Shown here in pieces: positions 48,240 through 59,280 of a stretch of 64,000 nt of DNA. The notes under the pieces are model-generated. The model did no database searches. It was given only the letters and a program-made list of their open reading frames with translations, and was not told where the DNA came from. Location of the stretch: NCBI GenBank assembly GCA_037576215.1, contig JBANDB010000003.1, forward strand, positions 1 to 64,000. The letters are read 5' to 3'. Both the position numbers and the translations under genes were made by a program. This stretch comes from Armillaria gallica. Taxonomy: Eukaryota > Basidiomycota > Agaricomycetes > Agaricales > Physalacriaceae. Each line of letters opens with the position of its first letter. Position 1 is the first letter of the stretch.

Positions 48240-50104
48240 ATTTTTTTCTAAAAGAGCGGCGATGGGACACATGACCTTGCCGATTTCCGAGAACTGGGTA
48301 ACAGAAAGATATTAATGGCAGTTAAATGAAAGGGTAAAGGAAGACTACATGAAGAGCAACCAAAACAACGAAACCGCTCACCAAAGGGATGACAAAAGGG
48401 ACAATCATCAAATGCAAGGGGTCCCTCAATGATGGACGAAGGATGCGCAAAAAGGATGTTGAGGTCAGGTATAGAGGAAAAACTTAAAACCCGGGCCGCG
48501 AGAAAAGATAATGGACCAACAGGATGCAGCTGAGACTGCATAGGTTGGGATGTGACAAAGGAGAACAAAGTGTTCACCTTCAGAGGCAGACAGATCAAAG
48601 AGCGGGGAGAAAAAATCAGGCTTCAAAGGTGACATATGGTAGAACGTCACACGGCTAGGCAGTAAATGGTGTGCTGCTATGCAGTTTGAACCTGGCGCCG
48701 ACGTCGTCTGCCCAAATAGTTCATACAGGGAGTGGAGAAAGAACGGCGTGTCCATAGTCGACCCAAAGAAATAAGATGGGCGTAGCGAAGTGAGAAGTTA
48801 CGGGCCGAGCAAAGGAAACGTGATGTTCGTCTGAAAAAAGACAAAAACGAAAGGAAAATGAAGGCGACACAATTAGGAGACAGAAAAAAACAGGCCTCGA
48901 ATGGATGAGAGTATAGTGAAGGTGGATGGAAAAGGTCCGCAAGCTGAACAGATGAAGTGATGAAGAAAACTCAGAAAAGGGTTGAGAAAAGGACAATTTG
49001 ACATCAGAACCACCAGAACGCCGCCAAAGAAGGTGAAAGATAGTGGAGAGGGCTTACCGTGAAGTAGTGAATAGTGATGGACTGGTACACCTCGACTGTA
49101 CGGAAGTGGGGCATATGCTGGAGAAAAACGTTAATCGATAAGGGGACAGGCACCGAGTAGTGGACGCACCTCCTCCTTCAGGTCCCCTTTATTGCTCAAA
49201 AACATCTTCTGCAACCTCTGTTGCCATTCGCAGACTTTGAAGGCCTCGGGATCGTTTGCTACGTCGCCTGGAAAGAAATTTTCGTCAGTATACCATAGTT
49301 AGTGGTACAAAGAGAAGGAAACAATGCACCTTCATCGTGCTCTTCTTTATTCCTCTTGGCTTTCCTCGCCGAGGGAGGACTCGTGCCCTTCTTGCTGGTG
49401 CCGACGTCTTCATCAGCCTCGCCATCATCCTCGCTCTCGACATTCTCCTTCTTCTTTCAACTTTTCTTGTCTTTAGCAGATCCTTCTTCTTTGCGTCGCG
49501 CATCGCGCTCGTCTTGTGCTTCCTGGCCGAGACGCCGCCTTCACTGATCTATTTCCGTTTCTTTGGCTTCTCCTCATTCTCGCTGTCGAGCTGGTCAACC
49601 CCATACGACATCCTCTGACGCGGCTGTTTCTGTTTGGTCAGACTTGCACTTCTCCTCAGAAGGGACTAGCGTGACCTTGTATCCTGTCAAGAGGTTACCT
49701 GACTTTTCTGAATGGCTCATTGATCTACACCTCAATTTTGTGTTGCTGGAGCTCAGAGATATCCTTGGGTGCGAGCCAGGACCTAAGCGTAGCCGATTGT
49801 CAGCCAAGAAAGAATTTGGGCAAGAACTCAAAGACATGCACAAACTGCCGGCAGGGAGAAATCGCACAAGGTAGATGTTGGCCTTTTTGCCTACAGGTAG
49901 ATCGTCAAGGACTTGCTGTGGTGCATCGTTGGGGTTGATTACCTGGATATCAGTCGCTGTTAGCACCAGACACGCCCTCGACAGTGTTAGGCACATGTAC
50001 CATCCTGGGCCACGGCGGGTAGCTGCGTACTTCCCAGCATAATATTGCGATGATCATAGATATTCGCCAGATGTCTTGAGTACTTTCGTAGCCTTCTTGC
50101 TCAT
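48240..50104 (-). pseudogene. PWWP-domain protein, inactivated
   Basis: PWWP proteins read methylated histones or bind DNA in chromatin. The layout matches fungal members with a LEDGF/TFIIS-N-like second half. From MSKKATKVLKTSGEYL (50104) the frame meets TGA, then YPPWPRM (the PWWP signature) spliced through GTACAT...CCAG to VINPNDAPQQVLDDL, then KKANIYLVRFLPAG spliced to WLAPKDISELQQHKIEV. Lesions: TAG at 49725-49727, a one-base shift just after it (before SGNLLTGYKVTL), a TAG after KPKKRK, and a further frame change. Helical-domain parts follow: NDPEAFKVCEWQQRLQKMF, FRTVEVYQSITIHYFT and, after an unusually long intron, FSEIGKVMCPIAALLEKNM. The C-terminus is unclear. Confidence 0.8.
48294..49057 (-). 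other. 764-nt intron or insertion inside the PWWP pseudogene
   Basis: HYFT is followed by a good donor (GTAAGCCC at 49057) and FSEIGKVM is preceded by TTACCCAG (48294). In related proteins these motifs are nearly contiguous, and other introns here are 40-60 nt. The segment is strongly pyrimidine-rich on the gene's strand (purine-rich on plus). I see no terminal repeats and no domain in the frames inside it. Confidence 0.6.
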
Positions 50105-50545
50105 CGTCGGATGTGGTGTAGACAGGGGAAAATGACGGCAGTGGAGGATCAGAATGAAGAAGGAAAGGATGCGGAAAGGACGCAAAAGGCAAGCAATTCC
50201 CAGGAAAATGATGAAGGATGCGAAAGAGTTCCCACGGTCAACCCAGGTAGGAAGCGACGGCAAACGCCGTGTTGGACGATCAAAAATCGGGAATTAGGTT
50301 GGCATAATGACCGAATACCTATATTCATAGGACTCGGAATCATGGAGTAACCCTTCGCACTGGTTACACGCGGTAACCTCCTCCGTGGGCTATGGTGACG
50401 GTACCAGTCCAATATACGATCTCTTGACTTGGTGTCCCGATTGAGCCTGAACCGCCATTGTTTGTCATGTCATAACCGATCAGAATGCCGAGCTTCCTTT
50501 CACTTGCTCACTCACTCGTCAACCATGGACCCCCGACATTCAATG
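50105..50545. other. Upstream flank of the PWWP pseudogene; no gene seen
   Basis: No gene is supported. Short overlapping frames lie on both strands. The right end abuts the hAT-like MITE. Confidence 0.45.
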
Positions 50546-51076
50546 TAGGGCTGCGCGCCGTAACCGTATTGTACGGTGGTACGGCTTCCATGTACGGTAT
50601 ACGTACCGAAACCGTGAGCCCTTCAAGTGATACCGTACAATACGGCTGTCGACGGCCGTATTTGTGTGGCAGTGCTGCAAGTGGTAAATGCGTGTTTACG
50701 AGGCTTGAAGGTGCTCTTTAACATAAATTAAATGACTCACTACCATCTTATTTTATGTGTCTACACATGCTGTGCAATTTACAGCTCGAATTTCAGCCTG
50801 TAGGATAGTGTGACATCATAAGGATGGCCCCTATGCCTGTTCAGCTACCTAATAAAGGTCGATCCCATGGCCTTAATGTATTCAAGATGCGTTAAACGGT
50901 ATGCCGTGCTGTTCAATATGCATCGAGGACCTCATTCAAGCCGGCAATAGTGTTGTACCCGGCCAGAACCAATACGGCCGTATATACGACCGTGACGGCC
51001 GTAATTGTACGGACCGAAGCCGTCAGTGAAGTCGACCTTATGGTATACGGACGGTTATGGACAGTGCGCAGCCCTA
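50546..51076. mobile_element. hAT-like MITE with subterminal TACGG/CCGTA clusters
   Basis: The ends TAGGGCTGCGC (50546) and GCGCAGCCCTA (to 51076) are perfect 11-bp inverted repeats. Complementarity continues irregularly inward (CCGTAACCGT against ACGGTTATGG). TAGGG-type tips are typical of hAT elements. About 130 bp inside each end the pentamer TACGG or its complement CCGTA is repeated many times, in both orientations, including several TACGGCCGTA-like palindromes. Such subterminal clusters are transposase-binding sites in hAT elements. No transposase is encoded. TCAAT occurs one base outside the left tip and directly outside the right tip; a clean 8-bp target duplication is not seen. Confidence 0.7.
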
Positions 51077-51329
51077 TCAATAAGTCTCTCCCTTATTCAG
51101 AGATGCTTGGACCTCCTGTATTCCCAGAATCGTGTCGTCTATCCTGCCTCTGTACCTATGATATCTTTCTAAATCTCAAATTTTCTCTGTTGAATTCATG
51201 CTCTTGCTGGTATTGAGATTTGCCTTGATGAGGTTTGGACAAAGTGGCATTTGTTCAACGACACGGCTTATGGTGTGTTCACTTTTGTCTTTGTTATTTC
51301 ATTAATGTCATGAAAGGTTTAGACCTACA
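51077..51329. other. Spacer before the Crypton
   Basis: No feature seen. This may include the Crypton's own 5' end, which cannot be recognised because Cryptons lack terminal inverted repeats. Confidence 0.4.
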
Positions 51330-54300
51330 ATGAAGGAGACTACGCACAGTGGCATTATTCGCCAATGCTCAACAAAATGCCCTCAAAAGCAAGTTTCAAT
51401 GTCTCACATCATCCCTCTCTCCCCCTCAAAGTCCAAAGCCATCAAATGCGAATTGATGGCTACGCAATCATCGTCCGACTCTACGTCTTCGCCTCAAGCC
51501 TCAGGGCTGACATCCTTGACCCAGCTGTACATGTTTGATGATGCAGATTCTATCAATGGACTCGAGGCACAGAACGAAACAATGCCACACTCCGGCATTC
51601 CCGTGTCAAGTAACTCAGAGGATCAAAGGAAGTCGGTGTATGCCCAGCTGGATGAACAGACACATGCAAATCGTTTACAGAGGCAGGAGAAAATGATGTC
51701 AAATAAGGGTACAAAAACGGCCTACAACCGACATATCGTTAACTACGAGCGATTCTGGGTCCAGTATCAGTCAGAGAATCCTGCGTTCTTGGGTATTCCT
51801 GCGCAACCCGTCACTGCCGCAAAAGCTTCACTATTCTTGGAGCATGAGGTTAGCCGAGAAAAGGTGCAGTAATCTGTCACAATTACGATTGACCTGCTTG
51901 CTGATTTCTCCAAATAGCGAATGGCTAGGACTGGTGAGATCATTCATGACTCGTCGATTGGAAGCAGTCATGTTTCTCAAGTCATTAATGCCCTCGAGCG
52001 GCATCGTAAAGATCACCAGCACAAACCAGAGTATCAAGCATGTCCTGATTCCTTGCAACCTCTTCGACGCGATGTACGAATATCAACATACGAGAAGGGA
52101 TCAAAGGCTGATGAGCCCAAGCGGATCAGAGAGGCACACACTCTGAAGGCCAGCGGTGTCTCATCTGGTGTGTACCATTCAACAATGGAACGAGCCATTT
52201 TCTTACTGAAGCCTAGATACATTCACCGACGAGGAACTTATTCGACTTTCAATGCGATCCATATTCTCTAGCATCGACTCTGGAGCCACTCACACAACAG
52301 CAACGCAAATATATATGGGCCTGCGTGACCGTGCTATGGTCCTAGTTTCCTCAAGCATTGCCTTTCATGGGGATTCACTACGTTCACTGTTGTGGTCTGA
52401 CCTCGAATTGTGCAATGTGCCCATGATTAACATTGGACTTGATGCTAAAGTCCCGGTGCGTCTGTATTCCTTATTGATTGTATAGCATCTTGCTTATTTA
52501 TGCTTCTATGAAGGCTCTTGTTTTTCTTGCAAACCAGGGCAAAACAAATAGCGATGGCCGTATTGAAGAGCATGCTGCCTTCCGCCACCACATTCCTGAG
52601 CTATGCTCTGTTGGTGCTACTGGCCTGTTATTCTTTGGCTACTTCCATGTCCTTGGAAAGCCTGTTCCTGATTTTATTCCCGACTTCTCAGTGGGGGAGT
52701 ACGGAAAGCGAGAGTGGTACTGATTTCATGTCTTTAATTCCGGAAGTCAGCTTGAGGAGATGTCATATGATAGTAAGTTCCATTGATTGTTGGCAGATCT
52801 AACACTGAACATCGTGCAGATCACCGCAAACGCCTAAAGGAATTATATAACAAAGAAGGTATTTCAATAACAAAAGTCACGCATGCCGGTTGCAAATTTG
52901 CCGGTACCTGATCTCGCTACCATGGCTCTTTGCATGAAGATACAAAGGCATTGGGCAACTGGACCAGCAAGACAGATGGATCCATGCCGCTGTATGTTGA
53001 TGCCCTTCCAATCCCATCAATGCTCTCGATGTCTGGTTGGAATGGGACAAAGCAAGAGTCATACACTCTGGTTCGAGAAGGCCTTCGTAAGTTTCAATGA
53101 CAGTTGAGATGCGTCTTAATTAACGCCGGCTTATGTAGATGCTCCGACAGACCTCTTGACTGGAATATTCCCCTGGGTAGAGACAGAACAGTCAGCACTT
53201 GAGTCACGCCAGAAGCAATTTGGGAGAAAGGCTGACAATCCTAGGCTTCGGCACTTTCTCAACCTATTAATTTTCTTCCGTACTGTCATTCTCCAAGATG
53301 CGGCTGTCCTATACTCACGGTACCCAAACTGTCCGCTTTTCGACTACTATCCCTTTACAACACCATTGTTTCACTCCTTTGCTGTGTCTGCTGGCCCCCT
53401 TCTCAATGCTGCAGAGGCGGAAGGAAGACACCGTCTTAATAATTTGCCTGAACAATTCTCTGCTAGTCTTCGGGGCATTGTAACTACATTTGCACTGGAG
53501 AATCAAAAGCTCAGCCAAGCATTGCTCAAGCAGACAAGCATGCTTAAGGCTATGCAGGGTCATTTAGGTGATGCAACGAGATCTGAGCCACCAAGAAAGC
53601 GTCGCAAAGGTACGGCTTGTGTTTCTCCACCCTATACATCTTACAAATCGCCTTGTTGTCCAGTTGTGTATACCTCCAACAGTCTAGCATCATCTAAGTC
53701 CGTGCTGGATAATGTTTTATCCCCCTCCCATGCTTTGACCCCAAATTCTGTGCCCGATCTACCATCTCCAGCCATCTTTCCAATCATATCTGCCTCTGAC
53801 ATTGTCCCTCTCTCAGTTCCTGAGACGACGATGAGCACCAGTGGGGAGCTATATTCCGCATCCGTTTTCCAGCTTTCTGATATTCCGCAAACACGAGGAC
53901 TACAGCTGAAGGGTATTGATATACTAGAGGCTGAATTCGGAGCTACACGGCTACAACACCATAGCTTTCGATGGACTATGTCCGATGCTAGTGATGTACC
54001 CGATGAATGGTGGCTGTCTTACGAATTCTATCAGCCTGGTGGCAATAAACAAGCTACTTTAGAAGACATATGGAAAGAGTGGAGCGTTGGTATCAATGGT
54101 TGTATATCCGTTGAACGCCTAGGCCAATACTGGGACACCCGATGGCGCCGATCAGACAAGGCAAAGAAGACAATGGCCTCGCGACGGAAACATATTATTG
54201 ATCTTATGATGGAACTTATAAGCAAAAGAGGGTGGGATGAAAAATGGGCACTTGGATTTCTCCATGAGAATTATGTTCCTGTTAAATTCTCAACGGTGCG

Positions 54301-54385
54301 TGGGTTTATAGACTATTTGCAGAAGCGAGAGAAAGGGGCGGATGGGCTGACAAATTCCCAGCGAATAGTTGAGAATGCTATGTGA
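51330..54385 (+). pseudogene. Crypton tyrosine recombinase (Ndc10-like plus GCR1_C)
   Basis: Cryptons are DNA transposons that use a tyrosine recombinase. Segments in order: a Ser-rich N-terminus; KTAYNRHIVNYERFW (core-binding part); FTDEELIRLSM; LRDRAMVLVSSSIAFHGD; VGATGLLFFGYFHVLGKP; then HRKRLKELYNKEG and KVTHAGCKFAG (the HxxR region); then LYVDALPIPS, which holds the expected Tyr; IFPWVETEQ; a Ser/Pro linker with PPRKRRK; and a C-terminal GCR1_C DNA-binding domain (WWLSYEFYQ... to RWRRSDKAKKTMASRRKHI). Introns at 51864-51917 and later sites are GT-AG. Lesions: TGA 52721-52723 and TGA 52909-52911. The HxxR Arg reads Cys (TGC 52891-52893), and a usually conserved Arg in AF-R-GD reads His (52376-52378). 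Inactive as a recombinase. Confidence 0.85.
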
Positions 54386-55439
54386 TTGACCTGTTCTGTA
54401 TAGTAAATAAATGAATGTAGTCTTTTGAGCTATCTACGACTGCCAGCATCCATATGCTTATCACTTAAATTTCACCGCAGTACCAACCCCACAATGTGCA
54501 GTTGTAGACACAGAGCATTAAAAAAAGATACATTACACTCAGAGTGAGTACTTTTAGGACTAGAAAATTATCTGTTTTGACTTCCATACATTTTTGAGAA
54601 AGAAGTAGGAGCAATAGTCGGGGGATCGAGGATTATTTGTACATATTTATCAAACCCTTTTCGAGTCCATCTGCTCGACTACTGCGCTCATTACTGATAC
54701 CCATACACCTTGAAACTTGTTACACTTTGAAATTACTGCTATTTTGGGGGGTGCGCTCAACGTCTCAGTCCTATTCTTAAATGTTGGTCAGATCAATGAT
54801 TGCTGATGATGGTTGTCCAGCCTTGAAGTTTGTCGATGTGAAGAAGGAGGTGACCTCGACATCATGGTCTGATGGTTTCAAGCATCAATTGATTGTATGA
54901 ATGATAGATGAATGAAGGTAACACACCACTACCATGATTTGAATCTGAGCTTGATGATATTTCTATCACTGGCGAAGCTCTTGCTTTTCCTTTTTCCTTT
55001 GAGTTGGTATTCAGTCTCGTACGTTGCTGCTTGCGCTCATCAACATCTGTCAGACAACTCAAATAGTAAGGATATACCCCACAAAGGCATAAGCTAGTAT
55101 ACCTGATTCAGCATCCGATGATATAATGAGCACCGATGCTTCCCTTATTTTTGCTGGTCTTTTTCTTTTGTTGATAAGAAATGGATCTGGGAGAGAACAG
55201 CATAAGTCTCATAACCTTCTGTATTCCGAGCATAGAAATTTGACTTACTGGCTCTTTTGCTTGCCACTTCCTGCATTAGAGATCGTTGCGCTTGCATGAT
55301 CTTTCCGCTGCCTTTCAATCCATTCCTGGTGGGGGCATGTGAGCTCCAAGAATTGGGATGATGTATTCTGGCCTAACCCTGCATCAACGGTCTAATAAGG
55401 CTGCCATAAGCATGGAGTAGAAATTTTTTAAATAGACAA
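54386..55439. other. No recognisable gene
   Basis: AT-rich sequence between the convergent Crypton and XPG-like pseudogene. The short minus frame 54862-55062 (KEKGKARASPVIEISSSSDS) resembles a disordered acidic/Ser tail and may be an eroded C-terminal exon of the XPG-like gene. Confidence 0.4.
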
Positions 55440-56879
55440 TTACCTCGGGCCTTCCCTGTCATTTCTTCTTCTTGTCTTCTGCCGTTTTTTGCCCTTGTAT
55501 TCCTCGACAAGTTCTGGGCATATTTGTTCCATCAATACTGCTGGTACCCAGACACGAAGTGAGGACCGCTGGGGATCTGTAGTATCGTCTCCATCCTGTC
55601 TGTCGCCATCCTCAGAGGAGCCTTCCCATTCTATATCGTCGGGCCTGTGTATTCCTTGCACTCCCGTTTCAGCAATACGAGAAAGAATAGAGGGCTTTAT
55701 CTCTATACGATACTTGGGTGTGTAATCTGTAGAAAAGTGTTTCCGTGTTGAATGTATTTTAGTCACCCAATCACTGAAATCTTCTGTAACAGATTGAGTC
55801 GAGTCACCCGCAAATTGTGAAAGAAAAGCATCCTCAGGTGAAAGGAGTTGTCGACGGAGTACCCGGAAAGTAATCGAAGGCCACAGAATATTGTGAAATC
55901 ACTTCAAAATGGTGGCTTCGAAACCCCACTCAAAGTAAAATTCACAAATTTGAGCAATTTCTGGAATTGAGGGCTCTTTCTTCATCCAGGTGAGATTAGT
56001 GTAGAAATCAGGACGGCCTTCCGAAAGTGAAGTGATCGGCTGAACATAAGAGGAAAGGACATGGATGTTGGGAAAATCCTGGGGAATGGTTGAGGCTAGG
56101 CTAGTCATTCTCCGACCAATGCAACCATGCAAGTCTGTCGCAAGCTTGGAAATAACTTCGTCACACCATCGGCAAAGAAAGGCAGGAAGAGAGGCGGGTG
56201 GGAAACTTGTTGCTGCATGATACAGACTGTCTGCAAAGCCGCATTGAACTAACGCAAGTGCAGTTTTAACACCACAGCCTTGTAATCCAGCATAGTAGTC
56301 GCCGCCTGAACATAAGGCTATCAAAAGGAGATCTGCATGACTTCGCTAGATCTCAGAGTAGACATGAAAATGCTGCTTGAGCTTGTCGTTGTGGGGATGA
56401 GTCGAGGATGGATTCCGAATCACTGTATGTGCTCCAAAAATGAAAGTGTCAACATCATCAGTAAGGATTCCATCAATGATGCCAGCTTCGTTTAGGTACG
56501 CCAACTCGGCTTCAGCCTCTCCAGGTGCCGTTCGCCATTCGAAGCCAAATGCTTCGACTACCGCTTTTACTGCTGTAATAAGTTTAGCAGGTGAACGGTT
56601 AATCTTTTTTCCTCTTTTCCATTCAGGCCTCCTAGGACCGTCAAATATGAAAATGGGAAGAATTGGATATTTCAGAAGGGAACAGCAGCGAAAGAAGATG
56701 AGGCACAGCTCGGGATTCTCCCCTCCCTTTGAATATCCAGCGTGGAAGAGCCAGAGAGAAATATCGATTCCCAAACGGAAGCCTCAAGATGGAGAAGACA
56801 GTACTGGCAAGGCTAATGAAGTAAAAGACTTGATAGACATAGAGGGTTTCAGAAGATCCCATAGACCTGGTACGCCCAT
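55440..56879 (-). pseudogene. XPG/FEN1-like structure-specific nuclease, inactivated
   Basis: Members cut flap or junction DNA using two metal ions. The start MGVPGLWDLLKP (56879) is the canonical XPG N-terminus. Acidic active-site positions are all still present: GID, IFDG, APGEAEAELA, TDDVDTFIFG and SGGDY. The helix-hairpin region (GLQGCGVKTALALVQCGF) and the family C-terminal part (LTWMKKEPSIPEIAQICEFYFEWG, then VWVPAVLMEQICPELVEEY) follow in the same frame with no introns. Three in-frame stops interrupt it: TGA 56784-56786 just before GFRLGID, TAG 56346-56348, and TGA 55899-55901 after ATILK where the family has Arg. It belongs to the multicopy, intron-poor XPG-like group of mushrooms. 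The exact 3' end is unclear. Confidence 0.88.
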
Positions 56880-57043
56880 GACAGTAGAATGCAAGAAGAA
56901 CAAATTAAGCCAAAGTTCAAGAACAAAACTTGCCACGGTCATTTGTTCTGAGCGGTTATGCATTTGAAAAAAAAATTATGATTCAAGTGATTTTACAATG
57001 AACTACTCAAAGCTTTAACAGTCTCATGATGAATTTGAAGATG

Positions 57044-58950
57044 TCATTGCAGTCCTTTACTTCTGCCTAGCATCCGCTTATCAAGCGTCAACCATTCTGC
57101 AATGTCAGGATCATTCTTATATTCTTCCAACAGCGCAAGACTTTCTTTTATCTCATTGAACCAAGTCATTCCAAAGCATAGGCCATCGCAAACCACACGC
57201 TCTTTTGAAAGTTTACGTCCCTGGAATAATAACAGTGAGATAGATAAATGAGAGCTTGATAATAACCTTACCGAAGGGCAACGCGTATATGCAAACTGCT
57301 CAACAATGCGGACAGCAAAGTCCCAGTATCCTTGAATGTCAGGCCCAGAGAGGACATGGTGGCAAAGTTTCTGCCACAGGTCGTATCCAGGCTGCATGGA
57401 AATACACTCCTTGAGCCAGGTAGCATCCAGGTCTGAACGTTCCCGAGCTACAAGAAGTGGCTTCATTGATGCATCATTGACTATTATTGAGTCAGAATCT
57501 AGACAAAAGTCTCATGAATATGGAAACCTGCAGTTGAGGCAAAAAGGATTACCAGTCGTAGCTTGCGGCATGAAATTGAGTGTACTTGAGTTCGCCATAT
57601 AGGTAAAATGATCATTTGACTGTAGAGCCATCAAAATGATATTGCACGGTAAATAAAAAGCCACAACATACTGTTTCCACCATGATACGTAGAGCATTTG
57701 AAGAAATGGTGATCGTGTCAACAGTAGTCTCTGCCGTGAGAAGATCATTGAAGGAGGCGTCAATAAAATAGCGATAGAAACCGTCTTGTCGTGGATCGGG
57801 AAGGGCACACTGTACTGTTGTCCTGGTGACTTAAAAATGGTATATCAGTTCGAGATGCGAGGTGGAAGGCGCAACTCACTCCAAATGCCATGGCGTTTAT
57901 GCAGAATTCCCCTCAGTCGATCTAAAACATCCCGAGAATTGACACAAAACTCATGGGGTTGACAAGCGACAATATCAAGAACCGGAAGAGAAACGGTCTC
58001 AGTGAATTTGCGCTTGCTGGATTTATCGCATTCATCTTCAATGAATACACAGACAACCTGGGGTTAACAATAAGCTTGGTGTCATTGTCCGAAATTCTTT
58101 ACTCATCTGTGCAACACCTGGTTCATAGACCGAGGTGTTGGAGGCGACGAATTGGGTAGACATTGTCATGTTCAGATGCTAGGAAAGTAGAAAGGAAGCG
58201 TCAGCAGCTGTGGAGGCACCGTAAATACATAGGGCGAACCTCAGTAGATGTAAACAATGAACTAAGATCGGTTGGCGTTGAATTTGTTTGATGTTCAGGC
58301 GGCCCCAGGAAGGAAAACATCGTAAAGCCATAGCTGGGGTTCAGGATTACATGTCGAAGACTGGCTTTGGTGACATGCGACTTGCTCAGCTTGGCGAGGG
58401 CACCCGTCTTCTTGTGTCGGTGAGGCCACTTATGTGGCTGGCGGTGAATTATGCGCAAGAGTTCAGTAACTTGTAAGCCGCTGTGAACGAGATAGTGATA
58501 TCATTCCAACGAATTCTCAAAGGCTCAACTCACTTGAGATCGTCGCTCGTGTACGGCCGCTCTTCAAGGGACATTTCCACTCTGTCCATGGCAAAATGTT
58601 GACCGAGAGATCAGCATCTCCCACGAGCATTGCCATTGTGGCCACCACTTCCAATGTGATTGTGTAAAGAGGGAGTGCATTCGCCAGGAATGACAGAAAG
58701 TGGGGGGAGTGAGCAACTCATGAGTGAGGGGGTCCCAGATGTCCTTGCTTCCTAGCTGATCATAAGGCCGATTGAATGAAGTAGCTCTATAAAAAGCTAC
58801 AGAGCATGATAAGACGCGTGCCAAACTGGTTCTGACTAGCTCAGAGGGTGCAAGAAAGTAATGAGGCCATAAACGTAGTGCTGGACGAGGGCCATAGGCG
58901 ACGTGGAGCACCGAAAACAATGCAGACCGCATCGTGGGATATGTGAACAT
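57044..58950 (-). CDS. Hypothetical multi-exon protein
   Basis: Exons join well at the 3' half: DPRQDGFYRYFIDASFNDLL and TISSNALRIMVET, a GT-AG intron with donor GTATGTTG, SNDHFTYMANSSTLNFMPQA, an intron, DSIIVNDASMKPLLVARERSD on to FAYTRCPS, an intron, and GRKLSKERVVCDGLCFGM ending at 57044. The 5' part starts MFTYPTMRSALFSVLHVAYG (58950) and reaches THELLTPP, after which sense continues in the +1 frame (FLSFLANALPLYTITLEVV), so one C seems missing from the C6 run at 58702-58707. The middle (57840-58560) is less clear. No domain is recognised. It is either a real gene with one indel or a young pseudogene. Confidence 0.5.
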
Positions 58951-59280
58951 GAGCTCTAAATTTTTGGTTGAAGAGGGCTTGGAGTAGACAAATCTGAAGC
59001 AGAGTGAGGCCTAGGGAACTGGCTCAGAACGAAGCGTAGCGGCAGAGAATCCCCACTTCCCTCACCCAACGCGAGTGAGGGGAGGAATCTGAGCGTCGCT
59101 GCTGTTTTGGGGCTGCGGGAACAACAACAACAACAACAACAACCACCATCAGCAACCCCAACCCAGCCCGACTAGCGTTCACTATCGTTTCAAACATCCC
59201 TATTCTAATCTTTATTTGATTCTTGCATTAATAATCCGTGGAAACAACCCCCCTTTTTCAAAACCAACCGAAAATCAACC
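58951..59280. promoter_or_regulatory. 5' region of the LINE
   Basis: Non-coding lead-in to the LINE open frame, with a (CAA)n microsatellite at about 59119-59142 that would fall in the element's 5' untranslated RNA. LINEs carry internal promoters, but I cannot pinpoint one. Confidence 0.45.

Noticed and set aside
49256..49618. Plus-strand hydrophobic frame read as a membrane protein
   Set aside because: It is the antisense of the Lys/Glu-rich low-complexity part of the PWWP pseudogene.
55374..55384. Interstitial telomere-like CCTAACCCT
   Set aside because: Only one and a half repeat units; expected by chance.
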